A stretch of 64,000 nt of DNA from contig NZ_JBGCCH010000012.1 in the NCBI RefSeq assembly GCF_041261205.1, forward strand, positions 124,001 through 188,000, in the 5' to 3' direction. Both the position numbers and the translations under genes were made by a program. Shown piece by piece: positions 28,965 through 39,220 of the stretch. A model generated the notes under the pieces. It was not told the DNA's origin. It did no database searches and saw only the letters and a program-made list of their open reading frames with translations. Positions within the stretch are counted from its first letter, which is position 1. Each line of letters opens with the position of its first letter. This DNA is from Catenulispora sp. MAP5-51. Its GTDB lineage: Bacteria > Actinomycetota > Actinomycetes > Streptomycetales > Catenulisporaceae.

Positions 28965-29519
28965 ATGTCCACCGAGTACGCGAAAGCGCTGGGCGTCCGA
29001 CTGCGCGCCATCCGATCCCAGCAGGGCCTGTCCCTGCACGGCGTGGAGCAGAAGTCGCAAGGACGCTGGAAGGCCGTCGTCGTCGGCTCTTACGAGCGCG
29101 GCGACCGCGCTGTCACCGTGCAGCGCCTGTCCGAGCTCGCCGAGTTCTACGGCGTGCCGGTCCACGAACTGCTGCCCGGCACCGGTGCGCCGGCGTCGGC
29201 GCACGAGCAGGGCGGCAAGCTGGTGCTCGACCTGGAGCGCCTGAAGAGCCTCCCGGTCGACCAGGCCGGCCCGCTGCTGCGCTATGTCGGCAGCATCCAG
29301 AGCCAGCGCGGCGACTGGAACGGCCGCGTCATGACGATCCGCGGCGAGGACCTGCGCACGCTCGGCGTCATCTACGAGATGGCCCCGTCCGAGCTGATCA
29401 AGATGCTCACCGAGTGGGACGTCCTGAACCCGGCCGCGGCGCGTCCGTACAACGACGAGGACGGCGACGGCGAGGGCGGCGCGTTCCCCGGCGGCTTCGC
29501 CGAGGACGACGAGGCGTAA
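28965..29519 (+). CDS. bldD: Developmental regulator BldD (c-di-GMP-dependent)
   Basis: XRE-family regulator that, in Streptomyces, represses sporulation genes when dimerised by cyclic di-GMP. The N-terminal DNA-binding domain (residues 1-70, MSTEYAKALGVRLRAIRSQQ, GRWKAVVVGSYERGDRAVTV) is almost identical to S. coelicolor BldD. The c-di-GMP motif RGD-x8-RQDD appears here as R115-G-D117-x8-R126-G-E-D129, so the key Arg and Asp residues are kept but the middle pair differs. The C-terminus is about 17 residues longer and acidic. Start: ATG at 28965 with GGGGAG 4 nt upstream; an earlier GTG at 28917 has no family support. Divergent from pyrR as in Streptomyces. Confidence 0.95.
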   Translation: MSTEYAKALGVRLRAIRSQQGLSLHGVEQKSQGRWKAVVVGSYERGDRAVTVQRLSELAEFYGVPVHELLPGTGAPASAHEQGGKLVLDLERLKSLPVDQAGPLLRYVGSIQSQRGDWNGRVMTIRGEDLRTLGVIYEMAPSELIKMLTEWDVLNPAAARPYNDEDGDGEGGAFPGGFAEDDEA

Positions 29520-29545
29520 GCACGCCGCACGGCTTCGCACAGCTC

Positions 29546-29579
29546 AAAGCCCGCCCCGCAGTGATGCGCGGCGGGCTTT
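29546..29579. terminator. Bidirectional terminator after bldD
   Basis: AAAGCCCGCC (29546-29555) pairs with GGCGGGCTTT (29570-29579), a 10-bp stem with a GC-rich loop, flanked by A and T ends. It lies between bldD and the convergent hydrolase gene and would stop both. Confidence 0.88.
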
Positions 29580-29610
29580 AGGCTGTTCAGACGAAGGCGG
29601 AAACTAAAAA

Positions 29611-29646
29611 GAAGCCAAGCAAGAAGCAAGCAGGAAGCAGGAAGCA
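29611..29646. repeat. Low-GC GAAGC/GCAAG repeat tract after the hydrolase stop
   Basis: Immediately 3' of the alpha/beta hydrolase stop (minus strand), the sequence is built of GCTTCCT, GCTTGCTT and GCTTCTT units ending in a T-rich stretch. It is much lower in GC than the surroundings and is non-coding. Confidence 0.7.
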
Positions 29647-29651
29647 CGCAA

Positions 29652-30476
29652 TCAGGCGGCTCGCGCGATGGTGCACGCCGCCTCGGCCGCCGAGCGCAGC
29701 GAACCCAGCGGGAAGTACCGCGTCGGCGGCTTCTCCTCGAAGAAGTCCAGCAGGAGCAGGCTCACCAGCTCCGGCTTCTCCATCGGCGAGACGTGCGAGG
29801 TCCCCGGCACCACCGCCAGGCGGCCGTCCGGCGCCGTCCCGGCCATGGCCGCGGCGTGCGCGATCTCCACGCAGTCGTCGTCGCCCTGCATGACCAGCAG
29901 CGGCATCGGCAGCGCCGCGATCTGCTCCATCGCCACCGGGGCCGCCTCGCGCCACATGCGGTTCAGCTTCTCCTCGACCACCGGGAAGTGCTCGGGGCCG
30001 TCCGGGGACAGCGCCTCGTAGAGCGGCCGCCAGGTCTCGGCCAGCCAGGACCGGCCGGGCTCCACCGACAGCGCCGTGGCGGCGGCGGTCTCCCCTTCGC
30101 GGCTCGTGGTCGCGCCGCTGAGCAGGACCAGCCGGCTCACCAGGTCCGGCCGCCGCAGGGCCAGGCGCAGGGCCACGCTCGCGCCGTTGCTCCAGCCGGC
30201 CAGCCGGACCGGCCCGAGATCGAGCGCCTCGATGAAGCCGGCGAGGTCGTCGGCGAAGACCTCGTAGGAGTACGGGCCCTCGACGTCGGCGGTCCGGCCG
30301 TGGCCCCGGCACTCCGGGGTGTAGACCCGGTACCAGTCCGCGAGCAGGTCCAGCTGCGCGGCCCAGCTGCCGGCGTACCCGCCGGTGCCGTGGACCAGCA
30401 CCACCGGCTCGCCCTCGCCGACGACCTCGTAGTACATGCTCAGACCGTCGCCGTCTATAGCGGCATAGGCGCCCAT
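29652..30476 (-). CDS. Alpha/beta hydrolase
   Basis: A 274-aa esterase-fold protein. VVLVHGTGGYAGSW gives the oxyanion HG motif, LAGWSNGASVALRLALRRPD the nucleophile elbow (G-W-S-N-G), LLVMQGDDDCVEI the acid and GTSHVSPMEKPELV the catalytic His. Substrate unknown. The likely start is the ATG at 30476 (MGAYAAIDGDGLSMYYEVVG). It stands alone between bldD and the CGNR regulator gene on the same strand. Confidence 0.88.
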   Translation of the reverse strand: MGAYAAIDGDGLSMYYEVVGEGEPVVLVHGTGGYAGSWAAQLDLLADWYRVYTPECRGHGRTADVEGPYSYEVFADDLAGFIEALDLGPVRLAGWSNGASVALRLALRRPDLVSRLVLLSGATTSREGETAAATALSVEPGRSWLAETWRPLYEALSPDGPEHFPVVEEKLNRMWREAAPVAMEQIAALPMPLLVMQGDDDCVEIAHAAAMAGTAPDGRLAVVPGTSHVSPMEKPELVSLLLLDFFEEKPPTRYFPLGSLRSAAEAACTIARAA

Positions 30477-30575
30477 CGCAGCTCCCCTCGCTTGCCTCGC
30501 CGGACGGATCCCCGTCCGGGAACAGAGTCGCGCCGGCGGCTGGCAGACCGCTGACGGACCGCTGACAGCGGCCGG

Positions 30576-31148
30576 TCAGCCCGTCTCAGCGGCTGTCGCC
30601 TTGCGGGCCCGGTGTGCCCGGACCCTCCCGCGGCTGGCGCACGCCGGGGACGGACACCAGCGGCGCCGGCCGTCCGGATCCGCGAAGACACCCCGGCAGT
30701 CGGACTCCGGACAGGACTTCAGCGCGTGGCGCTCCGGGCCGGTGAGCTGTTCGGCGGCCTGGCGGGCAAGCCGGCCGAGCGCGGCCGCGGCGTCCTTCGG
30801 GGCCGACCGCTCCAGTCCCGGAGGGCCGGCGGCGGCCACGAGGCTCAGCGGCTCGTCGTGGGCCTGCAGGAAGGCCATCAGAGCCGGCGCGGCCTGCGGA
30901 GACGGCTCCTCGCCGGTGGCGGCGGACAGGGCCAGCGGACGCAGGGTTTCGCGCAGGTCGCGGGCCAGCTCCAGATCCGCGTCCGTGACCGGGGCCTGCG
31001 GTGCCAGCTCCACGGCTGCCAGCCAGTCCGCGAGACGCTCCGAGGTGGGGATGCGTTCCTCCGGATGGCGGCCGAACGCGCTGCCCCGCGTGGCGAGGAG
31101 GTTCAGCCACGTCGCGCCGGTGTCGAGCCGGAAGGCGATGGATTCCAT
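30576..31148 (-). CDS. CGNR zinc-finger / ABATE-domain transcriptional regulator
   Basis: A 190-aa protein. The N-terminal part (FRLDTGATWLNLLATRGSAF...SERLADWLAA) fits the ABATE domain. The C-terminus has CPESDCRGVFADPDG followed by RRWCPSPACASRGRVRAHRARK, a four-cysteine zinc finger with the basic helix of the CGNR family (the CGNR signature reads CASR here). These are thought to be stress-linked transcription factors with few studied members. It is divergent from the decarboxylase-like/phosphotriesterase pair, with two dyads in the gap, so it probably controls that pair and itself. ATG at 31148. Confidence 0.85.
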   Translation of the reverse strand: MESIAFRLDTGATWLNLLATRGSAFGRHPEERIPTSERLADWLAAVELAPQAPVTDADLELARDLRETLRPLALSAATGEEPSPQAAPALMAFLQAHDEPLSLVAAAGPPGLERSAPKDAAAALGRLARQAAEQLTGPERHALKSCPESDCRGVFADPDGRRRWCPSPACASRGRVRAHRARKATAAETG

Positions 31149-31157
31149 GGCACCAAG

Positions 31158-31214
31158 TGTAACGGACTCACCGTTACATCTGCTACGGTTCTCAAGTAAC
31201 GCTTGAGGCGTTAC
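31158..31214. promoter_or_regulatory. Two operator dyads between CGNR regulator and its divergent operon
   Basis: Dyad 1 is TGTAACGG-ACTCA-CCGTTACA (31158-31178). Dyad 2 is GTAACGC-TTGAG-GCGTTAC (31196-31214). Both are perfect, have 5-nt spacers and share the half-site GTAACG; the centres are 37 bp apart. The repeated motif in a divergent gap next to a regulator gene marks them as operator sites. Confidence 0.78.
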
Positions 31215-31235
31215 ATCAACTGGGGAGGACTTTCC

Positions 31236-31697
31236 ATGGACTTCGAAGCCGCCATCCTCGACCGCGAGGCCGGCTACGCGATGTTGGACGTGCTGCAGGA
31301 CCAGGCCACGCAGAACGCCGCCCTCCCGGCCGTGGAGAAGCTGGCGCCGGGCTTCACCGACTGGATCGTGACCGCGCTGTTCGGCGGGACGTACCAGCGG
31401 CCCGACCTGACGCTGCGGGAGCGGCAGATCGCGAACCTGGCCGCGCTGACCGCCCTGGGCGGCGTGGAGCCGCAGCTGGTCGGGCACGTGAAGACCAGCG
31501 AGCGGGTCGGGATGAGCCGCGAGGAGATCGTGGAGGTGTTCGTGCACCTGGCGCCGTACGTGGGAGTGCCGAAGGCGCTGGCCGGACTGCGGGCCGCCGC
31601 GACGGCGTTCGAGGCAGCGGTCGAGGCAGCGGTCGAGGCAGCGGTCGAGGCAGCGGTCGAGGCAGCGGTCGAGGCAGCGGTCGAGGCGGCGAAGTGA
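31236..31697 (+). CDS. Carboxymuconolactone decarboxylase-family protein
   Basis: A 153-aa protein of the CMD/AhpD-like fold. GGTYQRPDLTLRERQIANLAALTALGGVEPQLVGHVKTSERVGMSREEIVEVFVHLAPYVGVPKAL is the conserved helical core. The CxxC pair of AhpD is absent, so it is not a peroxiredoxin partner and is closer to the gamma-carboxymuconolactone decarboxylase type. The last 30 residues are a run of VEAA repeats with no family counterpart. Strong ribosome site GGGGAGGAC before the ATG at 31236. Its stop overlaps the next gene's GTG. Confidence 0.87.
   Translation: MDFEAAILDREAGYAMLDVLQDQATQNAALPAVEKLAPGFTDWIVTALFGGTYQRPDLTLRERQIANLAALTALGGVEPQLVGHVKTSERVGMSREEIVEVFVHLAPYVGVPKALAGLRAAATAFEAAVEAAVEAAVEAAVEAAVEAAVEAAK
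31611..31694 (+). repeat. 12-bp tandem repeat at the 3' end of the decarboxylase-like gene
   Basis: Six perfect copies of GAGGCAGCGGTC from 31611 to 31682, then a diverged copy GAGGCGGCGAAG immediately before the stop. It encodes (EAAV)n, and copy number would set the length of a helical tail. Confidence 0.93.
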
Positions 31698-32707
31698 TCC
31701 GCACGGTCCTGGGCGACATCGCCCCCGGGGAGCTGGGCGTCACCGACTCCCACGACCACCTGTTCTTCGCCTCGGCGAAGCTGCCCGGCCAGGAACTCGA
31801 CGACGCCGCGGCGGCCGGGGCCGAGCTGCGCGCGTTCGCCGCGGCCGGCGGGCAGGCGCTGGCCCAGTGGACGCCGATGGGGCTCGGGCGGCACGCGGAG
31901 GAGCTGCCGGCGCTGTCGGAGGCCGCCGGGGTGCACATCATCGCGGCGACCGGACTGCACCAGGCCGGGCACTACGAGCCGGAGCGGCTTGCCGTGCTGC
32001 TCGACAACCTGGCCGAGCGCTTCATCGCAGAGATCAGCGAAGGCCTGCGGCGCGATGACGAGCCGGACGGGCCGCCGATCGCGCTCTCCGCAGCGGCCGG
32101 CGGTGGCGGTGGCCATGGCGATGGCGATGGCGATGGCGATGGCGATGGCGCCGGAATCCGATCACCGCGCGCCGGATTGATCAAGATAGCGGGTGATTTC
32201 CACCACCTGGACCGGCACGCCTCGCTGGTCTTCGAGGCGGCGGCCGCCGCGCACCACGCCACCGGGTCCACGATCGCCGTCCACCTGGAAGGCGGCACCC
32301 ATCCGCTCGGCGTGCTGGCCACCCTGCACGACCGGCTCGGCGTCCCCGCCGGCTCGGTCATCCTCGGCCACCTGAACCGCTTCCCCGACCCCGGACCGCA
32401 CCGCGAGGCCGCCGAGGCGGCCGCCTTCCTCGGCTTCGACGGCCCCTCGCGCGCCAACCACGCCACCGACTGGCGTCTGTTCGACCTGCTGGACTCGCTC
32501 GTCGGGACCGGCCACGCCGGCCAGGTGCTGCTCGGCGGCGACACCACCAGCGCCGCGGCCCGCGCCTCCAGCGGCGGCGGACCGGGGATCCCGTTCCTGC
32601 TCACCGATATCAGGGCCCGCGTGCTGCGCGACTTCGGCCCCGACGTCGCCGACGCGGTGTTCCGCCGCAATCCGGCGCGCGCCTTCGACGCCGAATGGCG
32701 CCTTTGA
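31694..32707 (+). CDS. Phosphotriesterase-family (amidohydrolase) protein, possible lactonase
   Basis: A 337-aa binuclear metal hydrolase. All ligands are visible: H20 and H22 (TDSHDHLFF), carbamylated Lys K164 (LIKIAGDF), H197 (AVHLEGG), H226 (ILGHLNR) and D283 (LGGDTTS). Family members act on phosphotriesters or, more often, lactones. A Gly/Asp repeat insertion (HGDGDGDGDGDG, near 140-150) precedes the Lys strand. Start GTG overlaps the decarboxylase-like stop, so the two are coupled; a lactone substrate would suit a CMD partner, but this is inference. Confidence 0.88.
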   Translation: MIRTVLGDIAPGELGVTDSHDHLFFASAKLPGQELDDAAAAGAELRAFAAAGGQALAQWTPMGLGRHAEELPALSEAAGVHIIAATGLHQAGHYEPERLAVLLDNLAERFIAEISEGLRRDDEPDGPPIALSAAAGGGGGHGDGDGDGDGDGAGIRSPRAGLIKIAGDFHHLDRHASLVFEAAAAAHHATGSTIAVHLEGGTHPLGVLATLHDRLGVPAGSVILGHLNRFPDPGPHREAAEAAAFLGFDGPSRANHATDWRLFDLLDSLVGTGHAGQVLLGGDTTSAAARASSGGGPGIPFLLTDIRARVLRDFGPDVADAVFRRNPARAFDAEWRL

Positions 32708-32710
32708 GAA

Positions 32711-32756
32711 CACGAAAGGGCCCGCTCCGCGCATTCCGCGGGCGGGCCCTTCCGTG
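32711..32756. terminator. Bidirectional terminator between phosphotriesterase gene and nusB
   Basis: CACGAAAGGGCCCGC (32711-32725) pairs with GCGGGCCCTTCCGTG (32742-32756), 14 of 15 pairs, with a GC-rich loop. It lies 3 nt after one stop and 16 nt beyond the nusB stop on the other strand. Confidence 0.92.
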
Positions 32757-32772
32757 TGACTTCTCGTCCTGC

Positions 32773-33210
32773 CTACCGTCTCAAGGTGTCCTTGACCTCG
32801 GCTATCCGCGCCAGCAGCCCGTTGACGAACTGCGGCGACTCGTCGGTCGACATCAGCCGGGCCAGCGAGACCGCCTCGTCCAGGACCACCGCGTCGGGCA
32901 CGTCGGACTGCCACAGCAACTCGTACACGCCGATCCGCAGGACGTTGCGGTCCACGGTCGGCATGCGGTCCAGGGCCCAGCCCTGGCTGTGCTCGTCGAG
33001 CAGGTCGTCGATCTTGTCCACGTGCTCCAGCACGCCCTCGACCAGCGTCGCCGCGTACGGCTGCACGGCCGGGATCGTGCCCTCGGGCCCCTGGGCCCGG
33101 ATCCGGGCCTGGGTGTCGGCCAGGACCGTGCGCGGGTCGACGCCCCGCAGATCCGCCTCGAAGAGGATCTCCAGGGCCCGCTGCCGGGCCTTGCTGCGCG
33201 GTGAGGCCAT
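32773..33210 (-). CDS. nusB: Transcription antitermination factor NusB
   Basis: A 145-aa all-helical RNA-binding protein that helps RNA polymerase read through rRNA operons with NusA, NusE and NusG. SPRSKARQRALEILFEADLRG is the arginine-rich N-terminus and DRNVLRIGVYELLW and LDEAVSLARLMSTDESPQFVNGLLARI are conserved. Its ATG overlaps the efp stop by one base (TGATG). It ends the operon running from aroC. Confidence 0.96.
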   Translation of the reverse strand: MASPRSKARQRALEILFEADLRGVDPRTVLADTQARIRAQGPEGTIPAVQPYAATLVEGVLEHVDKIDDLLDEHSQGWALDRMPTVDRNVLRIGVYELLWQSDVPDAVVLDEAVSLARLMSTDESPQFVNGLLARIAEVKDTLRR

Positions 33211-33773
33211 CAGCTGCTGACGCGGCCGAGGTAGGAGCCGTCGCGGGTGTCGACCTTGACCTTCTCGCCCTGGGTCAGGAACAGCGGGACCTGGATCTCG
33301 TGGCCGGTCTCCAGGGTGGCCGGCTTGGTGCCGCCGGTGGAGCGGTCGCCCTGCAGGCCCGGCTCGGTGTACTGGATCACCAGCTCGACGGCCGCCGGGA
33401 GCTCCACGTACAGCGGGGTGCCCTCGTTCGTGGCGACCAGGGCCATGGTGCCCTCGAGCATGTAGTTGGCCGCGTCGCCGACGGTGTCGCCGGAGACGTG
33501 CATCTGGTCGTACGTGTCCGTGTCCATGAACACGAAGTCGTTGCCCTCTTTGTAGAGGTACTGCATGTCACGGCGGTCGACGTTGGCCGTCTCGACCTTG
33601 ATGCCGGCGTTGAAGGTCCGGTCGACCACCTTGCCCGAGAGCACGGCCTTGAGCTTCGTGCGGACGAACGCGGGGCCCTTGCCGGGCTTGACATGCTGGA
33701 ACTCCACGACAGACCAGAGCTGGTTGTCGATCTTGAGGACCATGCCGTTCTTCAGTTCGTTTGTGGACGCCAC
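33210..33773 (-). CDS. efp: Translation elongation factor P
   Basis: A 187-aa three-domain protein that rescues ribosomes stalled at polyprolines. The tip loop that reaches the peptidyl-transferase centre reads KPGKGPAFV, with Lys32 in the PGKGPA form typical of actinobacteria, reported to work without lysine modification. [18 protein letters not shown] and [26 protein letters not shown] are the first and last domains. Sits between pepQ and nusB as in Streptomyces. Confidence 0.97.
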   Translation of the reverse strand: MASTNELKNGMVLKIDNQLWSVVEFQHVKPGKGPAFVRTKLKAVLSGKVVDRTFNAGIKVETANVDRRDMQYLYKEGNDFVFMDTDTYDQMHVSGDTVGDAANYMLEGTMALVATNEGTPLYVELPAAVELVIQYTEPGLQGDRSTGGTKPATLETGHEIQVPLFLTQGEKVKVDTRDGSYLGRVSS

Positions 33774-33835
33774 GTCGGTGTGTACTCCTGCTTCCCGACT
33801 GCCGGCCCCGGCGAGTCAGACCGCATCGGAGCGGT

Positions 33836-34975
33836 CTACAGCACCAGCAGTTCCTTGGTGGTAATGGTGAGCAGCTCCGGACCGCCCTCGGCCTTCGGCC
33901 GGACCACCAGGGTGTCCTCGATGCGGACACCGCCGCGGCCCGGCAGATAGACCCCGGGTTCGACGGTCACCGGAGTGCGATCATCCAGTGTACCCGGCAG
34001 CCCGGCACCGAGCCTCGGGTCCTCATGGATCTCCAGGCCCACGCCGTGTCCCAGACCGTGCCCGAAGTGCTCGCCGTAGCCGGCGGCCTCGATGACCTGC
34101 CGCGCGGCGGCGTCCACGTCGGCGCAGCGCGCGCCGGGCTCCAGCGCCTGCCGCCCGGCCTTCTGCGCGGCGAACACCAGGTCGTAGACCTCGACCTGCC
34201 AGTCGGCCGGGGCCCGGCCGACCACGAAGGTCCGGGTCATGTCGGCGTGGTAGCCCTGGTAGAGCGCGCCGAAGTCGATCTTGAGGAACTCCCCCTCGCC
34301 GACCCGCCGCTCCCCGGGCCGGTGGTGCGGCACCGCGGAGTTCGGCCCGCAGGCCACGATGGTGTCGAAGGCCCGGCCGTCGGCGCCGTGGTCGGTCATC
34401 CGGCGCTCGAGCTCCTGCGCGATGTGCCGCTCGGTGCGCCCGATGAGGATGGACTCGGTGAGCTCGGCCAGCGCCCGGTCGGAGATGGCGCAGGCCTCGC
34501 GGATGAGCGCGATCTCACTCTCGTCCTTGACCCGGCGCAGCTCCTCCACCGCGTGCCCGAGCCCGACCAGGCTCGCGGCCGGCGCCGCCGCCGTCAGCTC
34601 GGACGAGAGCTGCCGGTGCTCCTCGACGGTGATCTCGTGCTCCTCCACCGCGATCCGCCGCAGCCCGTCCTTGGCGGCGCGCTCGACCAGCGCCGGCGCG
34701 CAGTGCCGGACGATGATGCGCTCCACGTCCGGCACCTCGGAGGCGGCCTGGGTGTCGTAGCGGAAGTCGGTGCAGAACACGGCACCGCCCCGGGTGACCA
34801 GCACCGCCCCGTTGGAGCCGGTGAAGCCGGTCAGATAGCGCACGTTCACCAGTTTGGTGACCAGCGCGGCGTCCGCGTCCACCGCCTCCAGCCGGGCCCG
34901 CAGCCGTTCGCGGCGGGCGGCGTACGCCGAGGGGTCGATGGCGGCGGGTCCGGTTGCGCTGCGGTCTGCGGTCAT
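33836..34975 (-). CDS. M24 metallopeptidase, Xaa-Pro aminopeptidase/dipeptidase type
   Basis: A 379-aa creatinase-fold enzyme. The N-terminal domain has VRYLTGFTGSNGAVLV. The catalytic domain supplies the metal ligands IDFGALYQGYHADMTRTF (two Asp), HGLGHGVGLEIHEDP (His), VEPGVYLPGRGGVRIEDT (Glu and Glu). It removes residues next to proline. It is the conserved neighbour of efp, a factor for proline-rich translation. Confidence 0.92.
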   Translation of the reverse strand: MTADRSATGPAAIDPSAYAARRERLRARLEAVDADAALVTKLVNVRYLTGFTGSNGAVLVTRGGAVFCTDFRYDTQAASEVPDVERIIVRHCAPALVERAAKDGLRRIAVEEHEITVEEHRQLSSELTAAAPAASLVGLGHAVEELRRVKDESEIALIREACAISDRALAELTESILIGRTERHIAQELERRMTDHGADGRAFDTIVACGPNSAVPHHRPGERRVGEGEFLKIDFGALYQGYHADMTRTFVVGRAPADWQVEVYDLVFAAQKAGRQALEPGARCADVDAAARQVIEAAGYGEHFGHGLGHGVGLEIHEDPRLGAGLPGTLDDRTPVTVEPGVYLPGRGGVRIEDTLVVRPKAEGGPELLTITTKELLVL

Positions 34976-34999
34976 GCCCCCCAGACTACGAAGCTCCGT

Positions 35000-37051
<2,052 letters not shown>

Positions 37052-37055
<4 letters not shown>

Positions 37056-38299
37056 GCCTGCGCCCCTACGGTGTACTCGGGCCCTGCGATCTGCACAGGC
37101 ATGCCCGCGAGGTAGGACTCGTAGTTGCGCCGGGTCTCCTTGACCGAGTCCCCGCCGAACTTCTCCAGCACCGCATCGGCGATCACCAGCGCGACCATCG
37201 CCTCCGCAACAACGCCAGCCGCCGGAACCGCGCAGACGTCCGACCGCTGGTGATGCGCCACGGCCGACTCACCGGTGGCGGTGTCGATGGTGCCCAGAGC
37301 ACGCGGAACGGTCGCGATCGGCTTCATCGCAGCCCGCACCCGCAGCACCTCGCCGGTGGACATGCCGCCCTCGGTGCCGCCGCTGTGGCCGGTACGGCGC
37401 CGGACGGACAGCCTTGACTTCGAATCGGGCCCAGTGTTCGCGGCGACTTCCATCTCGTCATGCGCCTGCGAACCGGGAATGCGCGCCAGCAGGAAGCCGT
37501 CGCCGATCTCCACACCCTTGATGGCCTGAATACCCATGATCGCGCCGGCCAGCCGGGCGTCCAGGCGGCGGTCGGACTGCACGTGCGAGCCCAGGCCCGG
37601 CGGCAGCCCGTAGACGACCACCTCGACGACGCCGCCGAGGGTGTCGCCGTCCTTGTGCGCCTGGTCGATCTCGGCGATCATCGCCGCCTCGGCCTGCGGG
37701 TCCAGGCACCGCACCGGCGAGGCGTCGAGCTTCTCGACGTCCCCGGGCAGCGGCAGGACTGCCTCGCGCGGCGACTCGGCAGCCCCGATACCGACCACAT
37801 GCGAGACGATCTCGGCTCCGATGGCCTGCCGCAAGAAGTCCCGCGCCACCTCGCCGAGCGCCACCCGCGCCGCGGTCTCCCGGGCGGAGGCACGCTCCAG
37901 CACCGGACGGGCGTCGTCGAAACCGTACTTCTGCATGCCGGCCAGGTCCGCATGACCAGGACGCGGCCGGGTCAACGGCGCGTTGCGCGCCTGCGCGTCC
38001 AGCACCTCGGGGTCGACCGCGTCGGCGGCCATGACCGTCTCCCACTTGGGCCACTCGGTGTTGCCCACCTGGATCGCGATGGGGCCGCCCTGCGTGAGCC
38101 CGTGCCGCACGCCGCCGAGGATGGTCACCTGGTCCTGCTCGAACTTCATGCGCGCGCCGCGCCCATAACCGAGGCGACGCCGAGCCAGGGCGTCGGTGAT
38201 GGCCTTGGTGGACGTCTCGACCCCGGCCGGCAGCCCTTCGAGGACCGCGGTGAGGGCCGGACCGTGGGATTCCCCTGCGGTGAGCCAGCGTAGCGACAT
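37052..38299 (-). CDS. aroC: Chorismate synthase
   Basis: Final step of the shikimate pathway, needing reduced FMN; 415 aa. Conserved stretches are [70 protein letters not shown] and [17 protein letters not shown]. The ATG at 38299 fits the family N-terminus [13 protein letters not shown]. It heads the operon aroC-aroK-aroB-aroQ-pepQ-efp-nusB. Confidence 0.97.
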
Positions 38300-38425
38300 G
38301 GTGCGATTCTTCCACGTCTTGACAGGCGAGCCGGACGGCGTTCGGGGAGTGGACGTCAAATCCCGTTGCACACCGGACCCGCCCGCTGGCACAGTGCCAA
38401 GTTCGCCCTCGGAAGGACAAGACCC

Positions 38426-39220
38426 TTGGTCGTCTATGCCCTCATCTCCCGCCAAGCCTTCCGCCGCTACCTCACCTACCGCGGCGCCCTGTTCGGCGGC
38501 GTACTGGCCAACACCGTCTTCGGCGTGATCAAGGCCTTCATCATGACCGCCGTGTGGACCCAGCGGCCGAGCATCGGCGGCTACGGGCTGGCCGACGCCC
38601 TCACCTATGTCTTCCTCGCACAGGCGATGATCGGGCCGATGTCGCTGCTGACCAACGGCCTGGACATCCCGGCCCGCATCCGGTCCGGGGACATCGGGAC
38701 CGACCTGTTCCGGCCGGTCGACTTCCAGACCTACTGGCTGGCCACCGATCTGGGCCGGGCCGCGTTCGCGATCCTGGGCCGCAGCGTCGTGCCCTTCGTG
38801 ATCGGCGCGCTGCTGTTCCATCTGAACGTCCCGAAGGATCCGCGCGTCTGGGCCGCGTTCCTGGTGGCGGTGTTCCTCGGCACCGTGGTCAGCTTCGCGC
38901 TGCGCTACCTGGCGGCGATGTCCGCCTTCTGGCTGCTGGACGAGAAGGGCGTGACCAGCATGGCGAACATCCTGACCTCCTTCCTCGGCGGCATGATCGT
39001 GCCGCTGGTGCTGTTCCCCGGCTGGCTGGGGCACCTGGCGCGCGCCCTGCCGTGGGCCTCGCTCGTGCAGCTGCCGGCGGACGTGTTCCTCGGGAAGCGC
39101 ACCGGCGCCGCGATCGGCGGGGCGTACCTGTTCGAGATCGGCTGGGCCGCGGCGCTGCTGCTGGCCGGGCGCCTGGTCACACGCCGGGCCCGGCACCGGG
39201 TGGTGGTCCAGGGTGGCTGA
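38426..39220 (+). CDS. ABC-2-type transporter permease 1
   Basis: A 264-aa membrane protein with six predicted helices, of the uncharacterised actinobacterial/firmicute ABC-2 group. [33 protein letters not shown] is the N-terminus; [17 protein letters not shown] and [26 protein letters not shown] are conserved. The start is a TTG at 38426 with a GGAAGGA ribosome site 8 nt before it; an ATG at 38366 is possible but lacks a site. Overlaps the second permease by 8 nt. Confidence 0.85.
   Translation: MVVYALISRQAFRRYLTYRGALFGGVLANTVFGVIKAFIMTAVWTQRPSIGGYGLADALTYVFLAQAMIGPMSLLTNGLDIPARIRSGDIGTDLFRPVDFQTYWLATDLGRAAFAILGRSVVPFVIGALLFHLNVPKDPRVWAAFLVAVFLGTVVSFALRYLAAMSAFWLLDEKGVTSMANILTSFLGGMIVPLVLFPGWLGHLARALPWASLVQLPADVFLGKRTGAAIGGAYLFEIGWAAALLLAGRLVTRRARHRVVVQGG

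Noticed and set aside
31236-31697. AhpD alkylhydroperoxidase
   Set aside because: The CxxC redox pair needed for AhpD is absent.
38319-38324. TTGACA as a promoter for the ABC-2 operon
   Set aside because: No acceptable -10 lies 16-19 nt downstream, so I did not call it.
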